Shown: piece after piece, positions 24,426-37,178 of the stretch | How the letters are laid out: every line of letters begins with the position of its first letter | How positions within the stretch are numbered: the first letter of the stretch is position 1 | Assembly: GCA_008360955.1 (NCBI GenBank) | Contig: LUCM01006516.1 | Span: 123,506-187,505 of the forward strand | Source of the DNA: Fasciolopsis buskii | Lineage: Eukaryota; Platyhelminthes; Trematoda; Plagiorchiida; Fasciolidae | Direction of reading: 5' to 3' | Length of the DNA: 64,000 bases | Position numbers and translations under genes: made by a program | The notes under the pieces: generated by a model | Databases searched by the model: none | Told to the model about the DNA's origin: nothing | The model's input: the letters and a program-made list of their open reading frames with translations, nothing else

Positions 24426-27400
24426 AAACCTCCTCAACAAGAATCAGAGACGGTAAAGTTGATCAGATTACTGGAATGCGTTTGTAAAACATATTTCGTA
24501 ATGCGCCTGTACGATTATTCCAGTAAGTCTTACAAGTTCGTAACATTGTGGGGAAATGTAACGTACCTACTAGGTCTGGAAGCATTGCTATCTGGGATTC
24601 CGTTGATAAGGGAGATTAAGTACCAAGGTGTCTTTGTCACCAGAGACAATAAAGCATTGGTCTCCCAGTAAACAGCCACGAATTACTGTTGTGATAGATT
24701 CTAAGAATTCAATTCCGTTTCAAAGGGGATAGTGCAGTCGGAGTGATAACGCGTTAGCTGTTAGGCTCCATCCTGGGCGTCATTTTGATGCTCACAGAGG
24801 GACTATGAACGTATTTCTCACATTTTTAAGTGGTGTTTTCATTCTGAAAAAAAGCGATCAAGATATGGATGAGTTATTGAATCTTTTTAGTCATGCACAC
24901 TTAGCAAAATCATGTAAAAACTCACAGATATAAGCCTGGAACTATGCCACAAAAATAGAATCCGAAGTTACTTAATTTATGAAAAACCCAGATGGACCTA
25001 ACAGGATGCAACTTTTCCATAGTTTTGTTCCACTGCAGTTTGAGTGAAATCTGGTGGGGGGCATTCGTGCACTCAAGAGAGAACGACAAAATATTTCCAG
25101 TTGATGGAGCCACGATTGATGAAAATCGTTATCCAGAGAGATGTGTTCAGAACAGTGGGCTGTGTTGGAAGGAATATGTAAAAGCTTTGAGAAATTCACT
25201 GTTCTCTGTTCATCCTACTTGGTTTTCCAGCCTTGTCTGTTGGCGTCATGCGTGACCGTGACTGTCACGCTGGTCGACGGAACTATCACTTTCTTCAAGT
25301 CGAGATTTGGACAGTCCTTTCGAATTTGATTTACGATTGTCTGACTGGGGGGCTAGGCCCCATAAGGTGGATGAATTTCAAATCTTAGAAATCTGTCTTA
25401 TTTAAGTTTTACCATTTTAACTTGGCTCAGCTTGGTTCAAGTAGAAACGCCTCTCCGCTAATTGTACACAACTAGCAATGTTTCGTTTTTCTTACTGCCG
25501 GAGGCCTTGAAATTGACGTTGCCAGTCGGACTTTATTTTACTTATCTTTCATCATTATTCCACAGAATTATCCTAAAGGATAATTGTTTTCATACGTGGT
25601 TATTTTTTTAAATTTCCTATGGCTGACACCAAATTCCAGTGAATTTCATGCTTTCGGATATTCGATTAGAAGTCGAGTTAAACGCCTACCTCGGTTGGAT
25701 CATGGGCACCAAAGAGAGCATCAAGTGAAATGGAGAGTTGATCTCAGTTTCTGTTGATTAGACAGAATGCATAAACCATCCAATTTATCTGTCATTGTGG
25801 GAACATTTACGGGGACATTTGATGCCGAAGCTAATTTTGCTTCCTAGAAGAGGTCAACATGAACCATCCAATAAACTTCAACAATAGAGCGTACGGCGCA
25901 AAAACTTTCTTCCTATCCATAGCGGTGTAAATCTTCCCGTCCTGTGTTCCACTCCAAAAGTTCGAATATTAACAGTACCCCAGTGCATTTCAAACCACGT
26001 TATCTTGGTGAATTTTGGCACGTTATTTCCCGTAGTATTTGCATTAGTCGTGATATGCTATGTAAGTACCCAATTTCGGACAGCTCTAACCATTTCATTG
26101 CTTAATTTGGCGAATCATTGCCCCTTAATTTGACTGACTCGACATCTACTGGTTTCCTCAATGTTGTACAACTTCTCACGAGTAACGACAGTTTTTGTGG
26201 TTTTACTTTAGCCAGATTTCTCATTATCTTGTAGGTCATTATGCACAGTATCGTAGGAACACCTAACGACTGTACCTTACTTCTTCATCCCAAGGTTTAT
26301 TGTGAATGTAGTTTGTCAACCCGATCCCTATACCCTATTCTCATTGTAACTTGAATACACTGAGTGGTCTTTTAGGGTTAACCAGTTTTTCGGTCCTTTT
26401 ATTCAGGATTTATCTCCATAGTGTGGACACGTAAGTGGCTATCATAACCTCTGATACGGCTTCGGTTGCCTCACTGAGACATATTACGTTCGACCTGATA
26501 GATTTTCGTCCCCGTAATTAAAGCGATTGCCTTGAACTAAAGAAAGAACATACTGAGACGGGTTGTGGTAAACCGTTGAAAATCTTCGTATTGTTATCGT
26601 AAATGGGACTAGAGGACGTAGTGCACTGGATGTCTTGGTAGGAAATGAATTGAAACTACTGAACAGCTCAAAAGTATGGTTGGACTCTGAAGTTCACGAG
26701 CTCAACCGTCAAATGTTCATTAGTTTCGTCCATTTTTCACTTCCCCTTCGGTTATTTTTCTTAAGAAACTGACCCCAGTTTCGAAGGGCCCAGTCCTAAG
26801 TACTTTGCTTCAAGTTGAATGCAATATTACGTTGACCGGACTTACTTTCTGCCCTTATTACTCAAAGCTTATGCATCCTCCCTTGAGTATCCGTTATTCA
26901 ACATTTCCAGCATTTGTTTTTCGAACGGGACCACCTATTATTACTAGAAAAATGCTGGATTAATATCAATTAGGAAGAAAGAAATTGAAAAGCATCGTTC
27001 TTTTACCCGTTTCCCGGTTTCACTGAAGAGTATCTGTAAACATATCATGACTGTGTCCACGCAACTGGTATCCGCGATCGTTTTACTCTTCTGTAGATAG
27101 TGCGCGAGAATTTTGCGGACCCGATTACTTTAAACAATCTGCGTGAATGTTTGTAAAACCACATCCAGGTCGGTCTCTTTGGAAAGAAGTCCTTATTACT
27201 TTCAGTTATCTCAGGAAGCTAATTCCCTTCCTTAATCAAGTTAGCAACATCCCTATATTCACCTTTTTCGTTGGTTCCAAGCTGAATGGATTCCCGCTCA
27301 ATTGCAAGGTGATTATCGAACGTGTTTACTTCACCTTTAATCTTCATTGTTTTCCAGCATCCATCCACTTTCATCCATCTCAGTTAGCAAGTAATAATTG

Positions 27401-28934
27401 ATAAATCCGAAGTGATTCTTTGCCATAAATTTGATACAATCTTTCTTAGGCCGCACACTTTGAACCGATGTTCAGCAACTTGCAATGACAGTTTGTTCTT
27501 CACACTCTAGTATTGTTGCTGGTTTACTGTCCCGAAAAATTTTAATTCCCACTGGAGATTTTCAACTGATATGCCAATAAACACTAGTCATTTTCCTCAC
27601 AATTCAACGGCTATTGTACCTTCATGTATGGGAACTCTTCTAATCCCAATCGTGCACGTTTATGTGTAAATCGCGAACTGGTAGTACGAGATACTAGAGC
27701 TCCTCTTCACTGACAGACAATGCTTTTAGCACTCACGTGCCTTCATTTGCTTTCAATCATGCCTCAATTTTATCCCAGTGGGCATTGATGTGCGATGCAT
27801 CAGTTTCCCATGGCATTAGTTATATATTTTTTACGCCCGGGCTAAATATTCGCCCTTATCTGGTTGCATTAACGCGTTTTTTAGCTTAGCTTGACTTCTT
27901 CACTGTCCGCGATAATTTTAGCTGATTGGCTAAAATAGAAAAGCAGAAATTTTAGTCGAGAACCGTAAAATGCTCGTCGTTTACTCATCGTTATAATGAA
28001 CGACGAACTCATCGAACTGCAGGATATGTTTTTTCCTGTTTTCGAAGCATTTGCAAACAGGAAAATTTCACTCTCCAATCAACCAATGAGCAATTTTTAC
28101 TGGAAATCAACCTCCCGCAATTCGTTACTCCGTGCTTGTCATCCCATGCTGTCTCCTGTTAACATTGGCAACCTGTAAAAGTTGGTTATTAGATATTCAC
28201 CTCAAAAGTCTGAACGTCTTGTCACATTTTCATGGTAATTCACGAGACAATTCCCTACCATTTATTTTACCATTGTGGGTTAACTGAAACGCTTACCTCT
28301 GGGCACATAAAGTAACTTATGAATGCAAATATGCGTTTCATACATTCAGTATTGTACAGAAACTTTATGGGCACTTAAATAGGCTTGGTGCTTGATCAAA
28401 ATATTGCCCCTACCGCCCCCGGAAACGAGTTCATTTCCAGATTGGCTAACAAAATAATCAAGAGAGCAGATAATGCAGAAAAGCTGATGAATATCTTGAC
28501 CGTTTAATTTGCGGTTATTTGTTAAATTTTGGGCACGATCCGTATTGTTGCCGTGTAATTCGAGAAGCACCTTCTCCGTGGGCCTGTCCAACTTGCAGAT
28601 GTTAGCTGTGGCGAGACCGTACAATCGAGTAATTTTTCACGAAACGCTATCTCGAGAACGGTATTTGGTTTGCTAACTTCGTTACACGTCACTTGATAGT
28701 TTTTTCCACAGTTAAAGCTTTCCGGGTTCTTTAATTTAAGGATGTTAGATATCATAAAAATTCATCCACCAGACGGTATTGTAGCATCACTTACCATTAG
28801 AAACCATGAAAATACCATGCAACTGTTTTATAGTCAAGATCAGTTCATATCCATCGCGTCTAAACTGAGACGAGAATCTAGAACTAAAGATTGCCGGTCG
28901 TACTCCTTGGCCAATAGGCTAAATGGCCACGCCC
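24426..28934. other. Noncoding stretch, no convincing gene
   Basis: No supported gene. Two weak exon-like signals were seen. One is a short open segment with a hydrophobic run before GTAAGT at 25983-26061. The other is a 24-nt segment between a good acceptor and GTAAGT at 26407-26430. Both are discussed elsewhere in this report. The area 26.6-27.6 kb is rich in T and C tracts that imitate acceptors. Confidence 0.4.
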
Positions 28935-29115
28935 GATAGGGTTCACTGAACTTTGCAAAGTTGTGCAGGCGCTCGATTCACAATCACTCGTCCCGCTTTC
29001 GAGTCGCAGTTCAGGCGGAGTGGGAAAACACTGGTGACAACTTCTAGCCTGGGGTGAAACAGCTGTGTAGAACTTCCATCGTTTCTTGTTAATTAGTTGA
29101 GCTATGAATCCCGGT
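28935..29115 (+). mobile_element. SINE family 2, single copy
   Basis: This copy has the same layout as the 11.8 kb palindrome half. It has a head with GCGCTCGATTCACAATCACT and a degenerate B box (CTTTCGAGTCGC). The tail has GAAACAGCTGTGTAGAACTT, CCATCGTTTCTT and TAGTTGAGCTATGAAT. Only one orientation is seen here. Divergence from the palindrome is clear, so it is an older copy. Confidence 0.6.
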
Positions 29116-32100
29116 GACGAATAAGTTTGCATTTAGCGACTTCTAAACAAAATGAAAAATCGTTGCCGGGGTGCGCAGGCAAATCACTGAATTGTCCTTC
29201 CATGAGATAAACCACTTTGTGCGTGCATGTGTGACAAGTTTCTTGGCTAATGACTACTGTTTGCGAGATAGCTTCAAAGACTTTGAAGAAATGCAGGCCG
29301 CTACCACAGTTAGCTGGGACAAGGGAGTATGGCATTTGCATTTGCATAGCATCTGGGCACTTGGTGAATGTTTGACGCATTTTCCTTTGTCAGTGAAAAG
29401 AGACATGTAATTGGTATACGCAACTATGTGGGCAAAGGAGGTTGAAAGGATCTAAAAATGACAGACAAATCTAACTGAATACCAAATCTCTGACAAAAGT
29501 GTTAAAGGTTCTTGCTGATTACCAGTCATCCATAAGTTACAAGTTTCAAAACCGATCAATCAGTGTATTCTGTGCAATATAAAACTAGCCAAAAACGGCA
29601 ACTTAGATGTCTCCTATTTTCAATGGGAATTGGGACTTGATTGCCCATTAGGATAATGTTTGAATCGTGATCCCTGATATGTAACACGAGAAAACAGTGT
29701 TAGCCATAGGCGCAACTATGATGGGAACGCGGTAGGAATTTTAAGTCCTAACGTCTTCTGAAACGTCAAATCATTTAGCAGAACACGGAAACTAGGGACA
29801 CCGCTGACATGCGAAAAAATGCAACAGAGACAGCAGTTTCTTCTCCAAACGTGGACACAATGGATTGTAACAGGGTTGGTGATGGCTACAAAAAGCAGTG
29901 GTAAAATGCAAACAATTGGTCTGAACTGATCGCACTAAATGTTTGCGATTTGGCGACATCTTTCCTTTTAGGAAGACGACAATCCGTCAAACGTTCGTGG
30001 CCTGTTTCCTTCTCTCTCTCTCTCTATCTGTCCATATTTTTCAGGCTACGAAAAACTGAAATAATACTGGCAAACAATGCGATCGTACCCAAACCAGTAG
30101 GTGGTATTATCTGTCCTACGTACCACGGCAAATCACATTTAGTATTATGCATAAGCATGATCACGAATAACGAAAAATGGACTTGTTGTTTTAAAATGTT
30201 TGGCCAGTCTGATCGAAAGGATAAAGTGTGATTGAACGCGCTGTGAAATGTACCAATAAGCTAGAGATTTATGGTATATTGATTGTTGGGTTTAGAAATT
30301 TTATTGTATCTAATCGTCTTGTGCTGTCTAACACTGTGCCCCACAAAAGTGACAAAAAAAACTAAGCAGTCGTGATTCTTTCTCTTCTTCATCAAGCTGT
30401 GAATTTGTTAATCGGTGGTGAAACAAAAAACGGGTAGATTTTGGTTGATTTCAGCTGATTTTTGTTCGTTCGAGTAGTTACGTGTTGAACACGATTGATG
30501 GTGCCGGATGTATTTGACGGTAAACATCTAGGCTTCCATACGATATTTGTTGGCTAAATGTTTGTTAAATTTCTTTCTTCTTACCATCTTCTCCGCTTTT
30601 GCATAACTGTTGTGTGGAATGTGCACGATGAAGTTCACGCGATACATTATTCTGCTATCAAATCAATCTTATATTAAATTAAAAGTGAGACACTATATGA
30701 GGATTTCATTTTTTCCCTATGCGAGAATTGACAGTAGAGTAGGTGGGAATTATTCGATGCACCAATTTCACCTCGCAAGTCAATGCATCCGATCAACCAA
30801 CAGATGGTTTAGGACAATGACTGACCGACGTTCCATTTGATTCATCTGATTTGTTTAATTAATATTAATCTGGATGAGGTTTGACGGAATCTACTCAAAG
30901 ATATTTTGTGCTTAGTTGAGTTGAACACTTTTATCAATTCTATTCTCCGTTCGTTCCGAACAAAGGGATACGATCTCTTTGACAACTTAAATTACTTCGC
31001 GCAATCTGTCGGGTATCTTTGGATGACCAATAAACCCGACCGTCGGTTTAGTTCAGATATGTCACATCATCTAGCATGGACTAGGGATTGCCAGTTAAAA
31101 CTAAGTTTATCCCAAAGGAGTTCGTGGATTCAGTTTCCTGAATACAGAAGAAAACTGTGCTATCCACAGTGAAGTACTCTTGTTAATGAAAGATGAAATC
31201 GTTGATCGGCACTTTTTCGTGCTAGACTGCATATCTTAGGAAATTCTGCTACTAAAGTTAGTAGTGATGTTCTTCAAAATCGGACTAGTATGTGTCCGTT
31301 GAACGTGGTATAGAATCCATAGCAATTAGAGATGAATAAACTCACCATACTTAGCATTCTTATATTTACCGAAAGCGAACCTGTAATGTGTACTCCATAT
31401 TTGTAAAACTGATGTGTAGGAAGATGATCAAATCGACTAAGGATTTGTCATCCGGTAAATTACAAAAGTTCGTAATTCAGATTCGTCGTTCATTTTGGTG
31501 GAAAATAGATTCACTCGTTCATCCGGCTCATTACCATCCTTGGATTTGAGGGACTTCATGTTGTTCTTGAGCAACGGGCAAATCTGCCGGTCTCACACCT
31601 CCCTCTCAAGTGGTGGTTATGCGGTATGTCACTTCCACAATATTCATGTTTGAAGCTTGTCAAAAAAGGTACATGTTACTAAGTAGACAACAGATACATT
31701 CCAATACTTGAGCTATTTATTGTTAAATGTGGGATGATCTATTTGACAACCAAGTTCGACGACCATACGTCCTGGGACATGAGCAAAAAGGCATCACGGC
31801 AGCACTTTTGCGAGCCCATTAGAAGTTTTCACAATTAATTATCCAACTATGTAATATAATGTTGCCTTTCGGAGCACGCCTTGACTGACCGAGCAACAAC
31901 TGGTTGTGTTAGTCACTGGCTCGTTTTGCGAAAATTCCTTATATTACAATTTGCCCGCGCGTCACTCTTTACCGAAACGGACTTATTTTGCCGTGTGAAT
32001 CTACTCTGATTTTTCCCATCCAAGACCGCATGCGCGTGTGAGTACACGCTGTCGTTGAAGCTGGGAGGCTGTTCTCATTCACGAACCACTCGGCAGAATG

Positions 32101-34693
32101 ACTGTTCCGTTGTTAATCAACGCCAATTCATGTTCGATGAAAACACTTCTTACAATTTGTAATTTTATTTTTTTCAATGGCGTTTTCTATGCTGCTTTTT
32201 GGAACACAGAATTACTTTCCTATCTCATCAACGAGTGCCAAGTTGCGAAAAGGGATGTACTGTCCAGTCCATATAGGTTTTTATGGACTGATTGTTGATT
32301 TGTACCGTTCTGAGACGACTTAGTTGGATGTCAAACAACGTTGTTGTTATTCCGTTCTATTTTATTTATGTTCTTTATTTTACATTTGATTTGCTAAAGT
32401 TAAACATTGTCAACAGTTGAGTAGCACTCACCGAGAGATAGCCTACACAAAAATGTCATCCACACAATATTTGTATGCCTAAAGGTCTTGTATTGACGGT
32501 TCAAGTAAATCACTTCTTTCGAACTTTGTCACAGAAAATACGAGTTGAACGAGTACCAAGTGGATAAAATTTGCTACACGGTTCGTTTTGCGACAAAATT
32601 TGTTGTTAAGTTTAAATTGTAGATTTTACATGCATATGATCAATTATTCCTTCAGACCTTCTATTTGGGAGGTGTTTGCCTTTAGCTCACTATTCTCAAA
32701 CGAGTCGATGTGATTGGAACATCGATAAAACGGAACTGAAATCTGGCAAAACCCTTTGCCGTCACTTTGCGTTTTATTGCTCCAATCAGTTGATGAGTGT
32801 TGTTTTGCTTTCGGGATTGTCTACGCATTTTCTTTCCAACAGAGTCTAAGAAGCTGCTCATCCACTTTGTCACTGTACGGTATGAATATCCGGATATGTC
32901 AAGGAAAAATCCGCTAAGGAACTCCGCCGTTTCCATTTAGTTTTAGCAAACCGTACATCTTCGGGATATTGGTTCCTCTGAGCCTAATCGGTTCAGGCAA
33001 GTTCAAATCTAGTCGGCCATTTTGTTTCAAGCCTCTCAGCGTGTTACACAAGGGTTTCCCTGTTTGGTATCTTGATAGTCTGAATTGTTAAGAATTATGT
33101 CTACACCATTGTGTCTGTTCATGCTTGCAAGTAGTCCACACTTCTCCGTAGCTCTTTTAACCGTCTATTTTGTTCCGACCTCCAGAATGCCTAGCACCTT
33201 GATGCTGGTGACAAGTACATACTGAAGTTGATATAAAGTTGGACAAATCCGTCTGTGACGACGAAAGTGAACTGGGTAGACAAAACGAAGACTTTCCAAT
33301 TCTTCTTCTAAACCCACCTGTGTACACTTTAGTTCATCGGGCAGTAAACTTTATGCCCAAAAAATAAAACTTGAAAGATGTTTTGTCTAACTTGAGGTCA
33401 AGCAAACTGTGAACGGATACTGCGGTTTGTAGGTACCCAGTCGATGGCTCTGATCCTTCAACTAATTGCAAATGAACTTACATTTCTGTTACACCGGTTT
33501 GTGCCTGGCAGATTGAGCGTGATAATCAAACCATTGCTATTTTCCAACTATTAATTGATCGAGAAAGTAAGAAGTTATTGTAAATGTCCGTTTCATTCCG
33601 TAATACGCGAACACGCAGTGACACGTTCATTGAGATTGTCTTTGGATCATCGTGTTGAATACACATATCCGGCTTCGTCTTCACTCACATAATATGATGT
33701 TTCCTAAAGCTAAACTTAATAACATAGTCATCCAAGCTGTCACCAGCGCCAGTTGCCTGCTGGGCTTTACGTATTGATAAAATGTTTTCCGTACAGCCGG
33801 GACCTTGAGTTAGCCAAAATAACTAGCGCAAACTGATCGTGCCTAGAACGGTATACGGTCGGTGTTTTGCAGTTTAACTTAGCAAAATATCGCGTTTTAA
33901 GCACAGCTGAAGCCGCACGAATCGTCCTGTTAATCCTCGATGTCACGATTAAAAACAACTTGCAGTCGCTGTTAAACAGCCTTGGTTCTGGCCTCATTTC
34001 CAAGCGAAATATTAGACTAGTTAACACAATGCGTTCGTCCCATTGAGGATTATGTGAGATAATTCGTGAATCATTCACTCATCCACTTTTGACTGACTGA
34101 TTCATTCTTATGAACGTTTTGTAATATAGTGTATTTGCTCCAACGTGTGGTGTAGCCGCATTGCTTTAGCCACGCATTACCCACTACTTCCCATTTTACA
34201 TCCCGTAGGTATTCCGGTGGCATGAAGAAATTGATCAATTGGCCCATTTTTTCCAATCATTTTGAGGCGGAGTGTTTTTCTAAAATTCGTTCCATACGTT
34301 TTACTACAGAAGCGGGTTCCAACCGCGGTTCAGTTCGGCAGTTTGGTTAAGTCAACGATTCAGTGCTGATAAGATTGCAGAATTCGGAATGACAGTCAGT
34401 CCTAACCGTTTCTCTGGCAAAACTTTCTCAGCGACCAGTGATGGTCGTGCGGTTTAGTTATTATTCGTCCTCATGAGAGAAGGCCCTCATGTTGAATTAA
34501 CGGGTTGGACTATGGATAATATCTAACCCATATCAAGTAAACAAATTAATCCAGCATAAACCGACTCCAGGTACATTGAGTTTCACCATATAGATTCAGA
34601 CATTTGCCGGTAAGTGCATTCAGAATCTCTGCAACTCTTAAAGACAAGAAGGACCGGACGATGTAAAGAGTGTACCGAAAAATCGATGCACAG
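29116..34693. other. Noncoding stretch, no convincing gene
   Basis: I see no gene I can support. A TC microsatellite lies at 30009-30022. An acceptor-like TATTTTTCAG at 30043 precedes an open frame to 30231, but its pyrimidine tract is that microsatellite. Between 31.5 and 34.6 kb there is no recognisable element. Confidence 0.4.
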
Positions 34694-34722
34694 CGCTGAG
34701 TTATTAACATTATATCATTCAC
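34694..34722. mobile_element. MITE-3 end remnant
   Basis: GTTATTAACATTATATCATT followed by CAC matches the right end of the MITE-3 element at 55.67-55.69 kb. The similarity continues weakly outward (AAAAGTAATCCATTG against AAAAACCAATACATGG). No left end is seen, so this is a fragment. Confidence 0.5.
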
Positions 34723-35595
34723 TTAAAAGTAATCCATTGAACCGTGACCTCTTCATGCTCGAAAACCCACCAGGTGTTGTGTTCAGCAACTTCCATTGCC
34801 TAGATCAGCACTGACAAACAAATATGCACATGCACACACAGACACACGCACAGAATACACTGCAGTATTGACTATCTTGAGAGGGGTGGAGACCCACACT
34901 GACAGGTACCGATCAAAATGTTAGGATGAATCCTACTCATAAGGGTTACGCGTGATGAACTTCACTGATGAGTTTAGTGATCTTAAATGTAACCGCTACT
35001 TTGGAGAACTGCTTGACTATTTAGTGTAATGGAAGGGGCAAGCCCCGTAATACTTAGTGCACACTAAACTGCAATGGGGAGTTGGGTGAAACTGAGAACC
35101 GACAACAATGAAGGTGAAAGTTGGAATGGCAGAGAATCACATGAGTTCCCGATTAGTCAGATGTGGTAACACGTCGAACGATTGCGCAATACCATCTATC
35201 ACCAAAGACGTGGAGAAGAAGCGACGAACATCAATTTGCACGGAAAATACTACATTTTTTTCAAACAGTTTACTAACTAGACAGAATACCTGGTAATAAA
35301 GTGACTACCAGTTTATGAGCGGTTTAATTTTACATAATGATCGCCATTTACCACTAATGAAGGAATAAATCGGTCTCGATTTACAAATTATCACGATTGT
35401 GGTTTGAAATGCTTTCTTCCTGACTAACTTATAATTCAGGATCAATTACAAAGCTATAGTCAGGATCACATACACCGATCGGATCGTCACTATATATTAG
35501 GCTAACCAAAAGTAACTCCAATTCTGGTGTACCGGCGATGGTGATGGTTGATCCTCCCAAAAGAATGGTGGAAACCTTCGGACAAACCTTTTTGG

Positions 35596-35832
35596 AGTTT
35601 CTCACTAGAATCCCATTTGAATCAATAGGAGACTGAATGGGTGATAAGTCCATTTACGAAATCACTTGGTGATTCGTAGGAGGATTTTCATCGACCAGGC
35701 AAGGTCGGACCTCGTGTTCTATTTCTGAAGGTTAGTCTTGTCTGATCGACAAAAATCCTTCATTTGATTCTTAAATGGACTTTTCAACCGTTCACGCTCC
35801 CAGCGATTCAAATGAGATTGTAGCGAGAACCT
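35596..35832. mobile_element. MITE-2, complete foldback element
   Basis: The left arm (35596-35712) and right arm (35729-35832) are inverted copies of about 105-115 bp with a loop of about 16 bp. Matching words include TCTCACTAGAATC against its complement at the far end, and AAGTCCATTTA / TAAATGGACTT. The arms differ at many positions, so it is old. No coding capacity is present. It resembles a non-autonomous foldback DNA transposon. Relatives are at 12.2 kb (one arm plus loop) and 14.2 kb (one arm). The RTE fragment begins about 290 bp downstream. Confidence 0.75.
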
Positions 35833-36071
35833 AAGAAAGGAGCGCACTGGATTAGGCGTAGTAGGACAGAAGAATACCGGTTACACATAGGTGGAGAGTG
35901 GCAATAACCCAGAAACCGGTTATATGCTTCCGGAGGAATTTTGTTCATCTATCCGTATGCAAAATGTACTACTGGGAAGATGCACCGGAGTTTATGTGTG
36001 ATCTTGCTGCGATTAATGGTGGATTATCTAGATATCTCCGTGGTTTGATGTACAATCTGCCCTCTCGGCCA

Positions 36072-36089
36072 ACACACACACACACACAC
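36072..36089. repeat. CA microsatellite
   Basis: A nine-unit CA run just before the RTE fragment. Confidence 0.9.
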
Positions 36090-36119
36090 CGAATCCCTAC
36101 TTGCGGGCAACTTTACAAA

Positions 36120-37178
36120 CTCATCGATGGAGTCGAACTGAGAAACGAGTCTAACTGCGAAATGGAAGGAAGCCATCTGACCTAGATTACGCAGATGACG
36201 TTGTGTGCCTGTTCGAGTCTGCGGACCATGCACTACGGGCATCAGATAGACTCTCGAGTTCGGTCGCTCGGTTTGGCATGTGCTTCGCACCTTCAAAGTG
36301 CAAAGTGCTGTTGCAGGACTGGACGACAGCAGTATCGAACTTGGTGCTGAGCAGAGAGGAACGAACCACTGTAGGCCGTTTCACCTACCTTGGTAGCTGC
36401 GTGCCCAACGATGGTAGCTCGGGAGTGGAGGCAAATATGCGTATATCCAAAGCTTGAGCAACTTACCCTGGACTGAAGCACTTGTGGCGTCGGCCTGATA
36501 TTTCACTGAATTTGAAAGGCCGTGTGTACTGTGCTGCAGTGCGTTCAGTTCAGTTCTGTTGTACGGTTGCGAGAGGTGGAGTATGCGGTTGGAGGTTTTC
36601 GACAACCGATGTTTACGTAGTGTGACTAGGATTGGATGGAGTGAACGGGTGAGTAATGTAGAAGTCAGGATATCATAACACGTTGTTTCATCGCACGAAA
36701 CTTAGTAGACTACGCTGGCTGGGTCACGTGTTGCGTATGACGAACACTTCTGCTACACCGTGCCCTATTTTGTGTTCCTAAAGAACGGAAGAAGCTATGT
36801 GGGGACCAACAGATGACGTGGCAACGTGGGATGAGAAAATGTACAGCGAATTTAGGTAAAGTAGGTGTCTCATGCCTTCGTGGTTGGGGTCCGAAAGATT
36901 CGTCGACTTGCTGGCTGGAGACATTGAAGGATATGGCAGTGAACCATGAACAGTGACGATCTTGTTGTCATTTTCTATCGAATCAGATTGACTGAAAACA
37001 CGTGCCCTTGTAGTTAGACTGTGTTTCGTGGGTTGGCTGCAGCAGCATCTTATTGTTTCCCGTCCATTCCCTGTTTCCCTTGGATATTCACTCTTTTTAT
37101 GGAAACGTGTAATTCTGCAGAAACGTTAGCGGTCCGTGAGGCTTGCCTTGCTGTTTAAAGCTGAATGATGATGACATC
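36120..37178 (+). mobile_element. RTE-type LINE fragment: RT C-terminus and 3' UTR
   Basis: The fragment begins within the reverse transcriptase. GVELRNESN is followed, after a frameshift, by DYADDVVCLFESADHA, the catalytic YADD block. Then come GMCFAPSKCKVLLQDW, RFTYLGSCV, RISKA followed by a stop, HLWRRPDISLNLKGRVY, a frameshift, LRWLGHVLRM, MTWQRGMRKC and GWGPKDSSTCWLETLKDM. These blocks follow the order of the C-terminal half of RTE-clade reverse transcriptases known from flukes. Several stops and shifts make it inactive. The 3' UTR carries CTTGGATATTCACTC and ends in GATGATGATGAC at about 37166-37177. The endonuclease and most of the RT are missing, so it is 5'-truncated. Confidence 0.9.

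Noticed and set aside
25983..26061. Hydrophobic segment (NFGTLFPVVFALVVICY) ending at GTAAGT, resembling a receptor membrane helix
   Set aside because: The spacing of Pro and Tyr does not fit helix 5 of class A receptors, the acceptor is weak, and T-rich DNA often encodes hydrophobic runs by chance.
30044..30231. Possible terminal exon after TATTTTTCAG
   Set aside because: The pyrimidine tract is largely a TC microsatellite and the frame is short.
30353..30369. A 16-base word (eight A then CTAAGCAG) also found near 59703
   Set aside because: One 16-base match including an A run is about what chance gives in 64 kb; flanks do not align.
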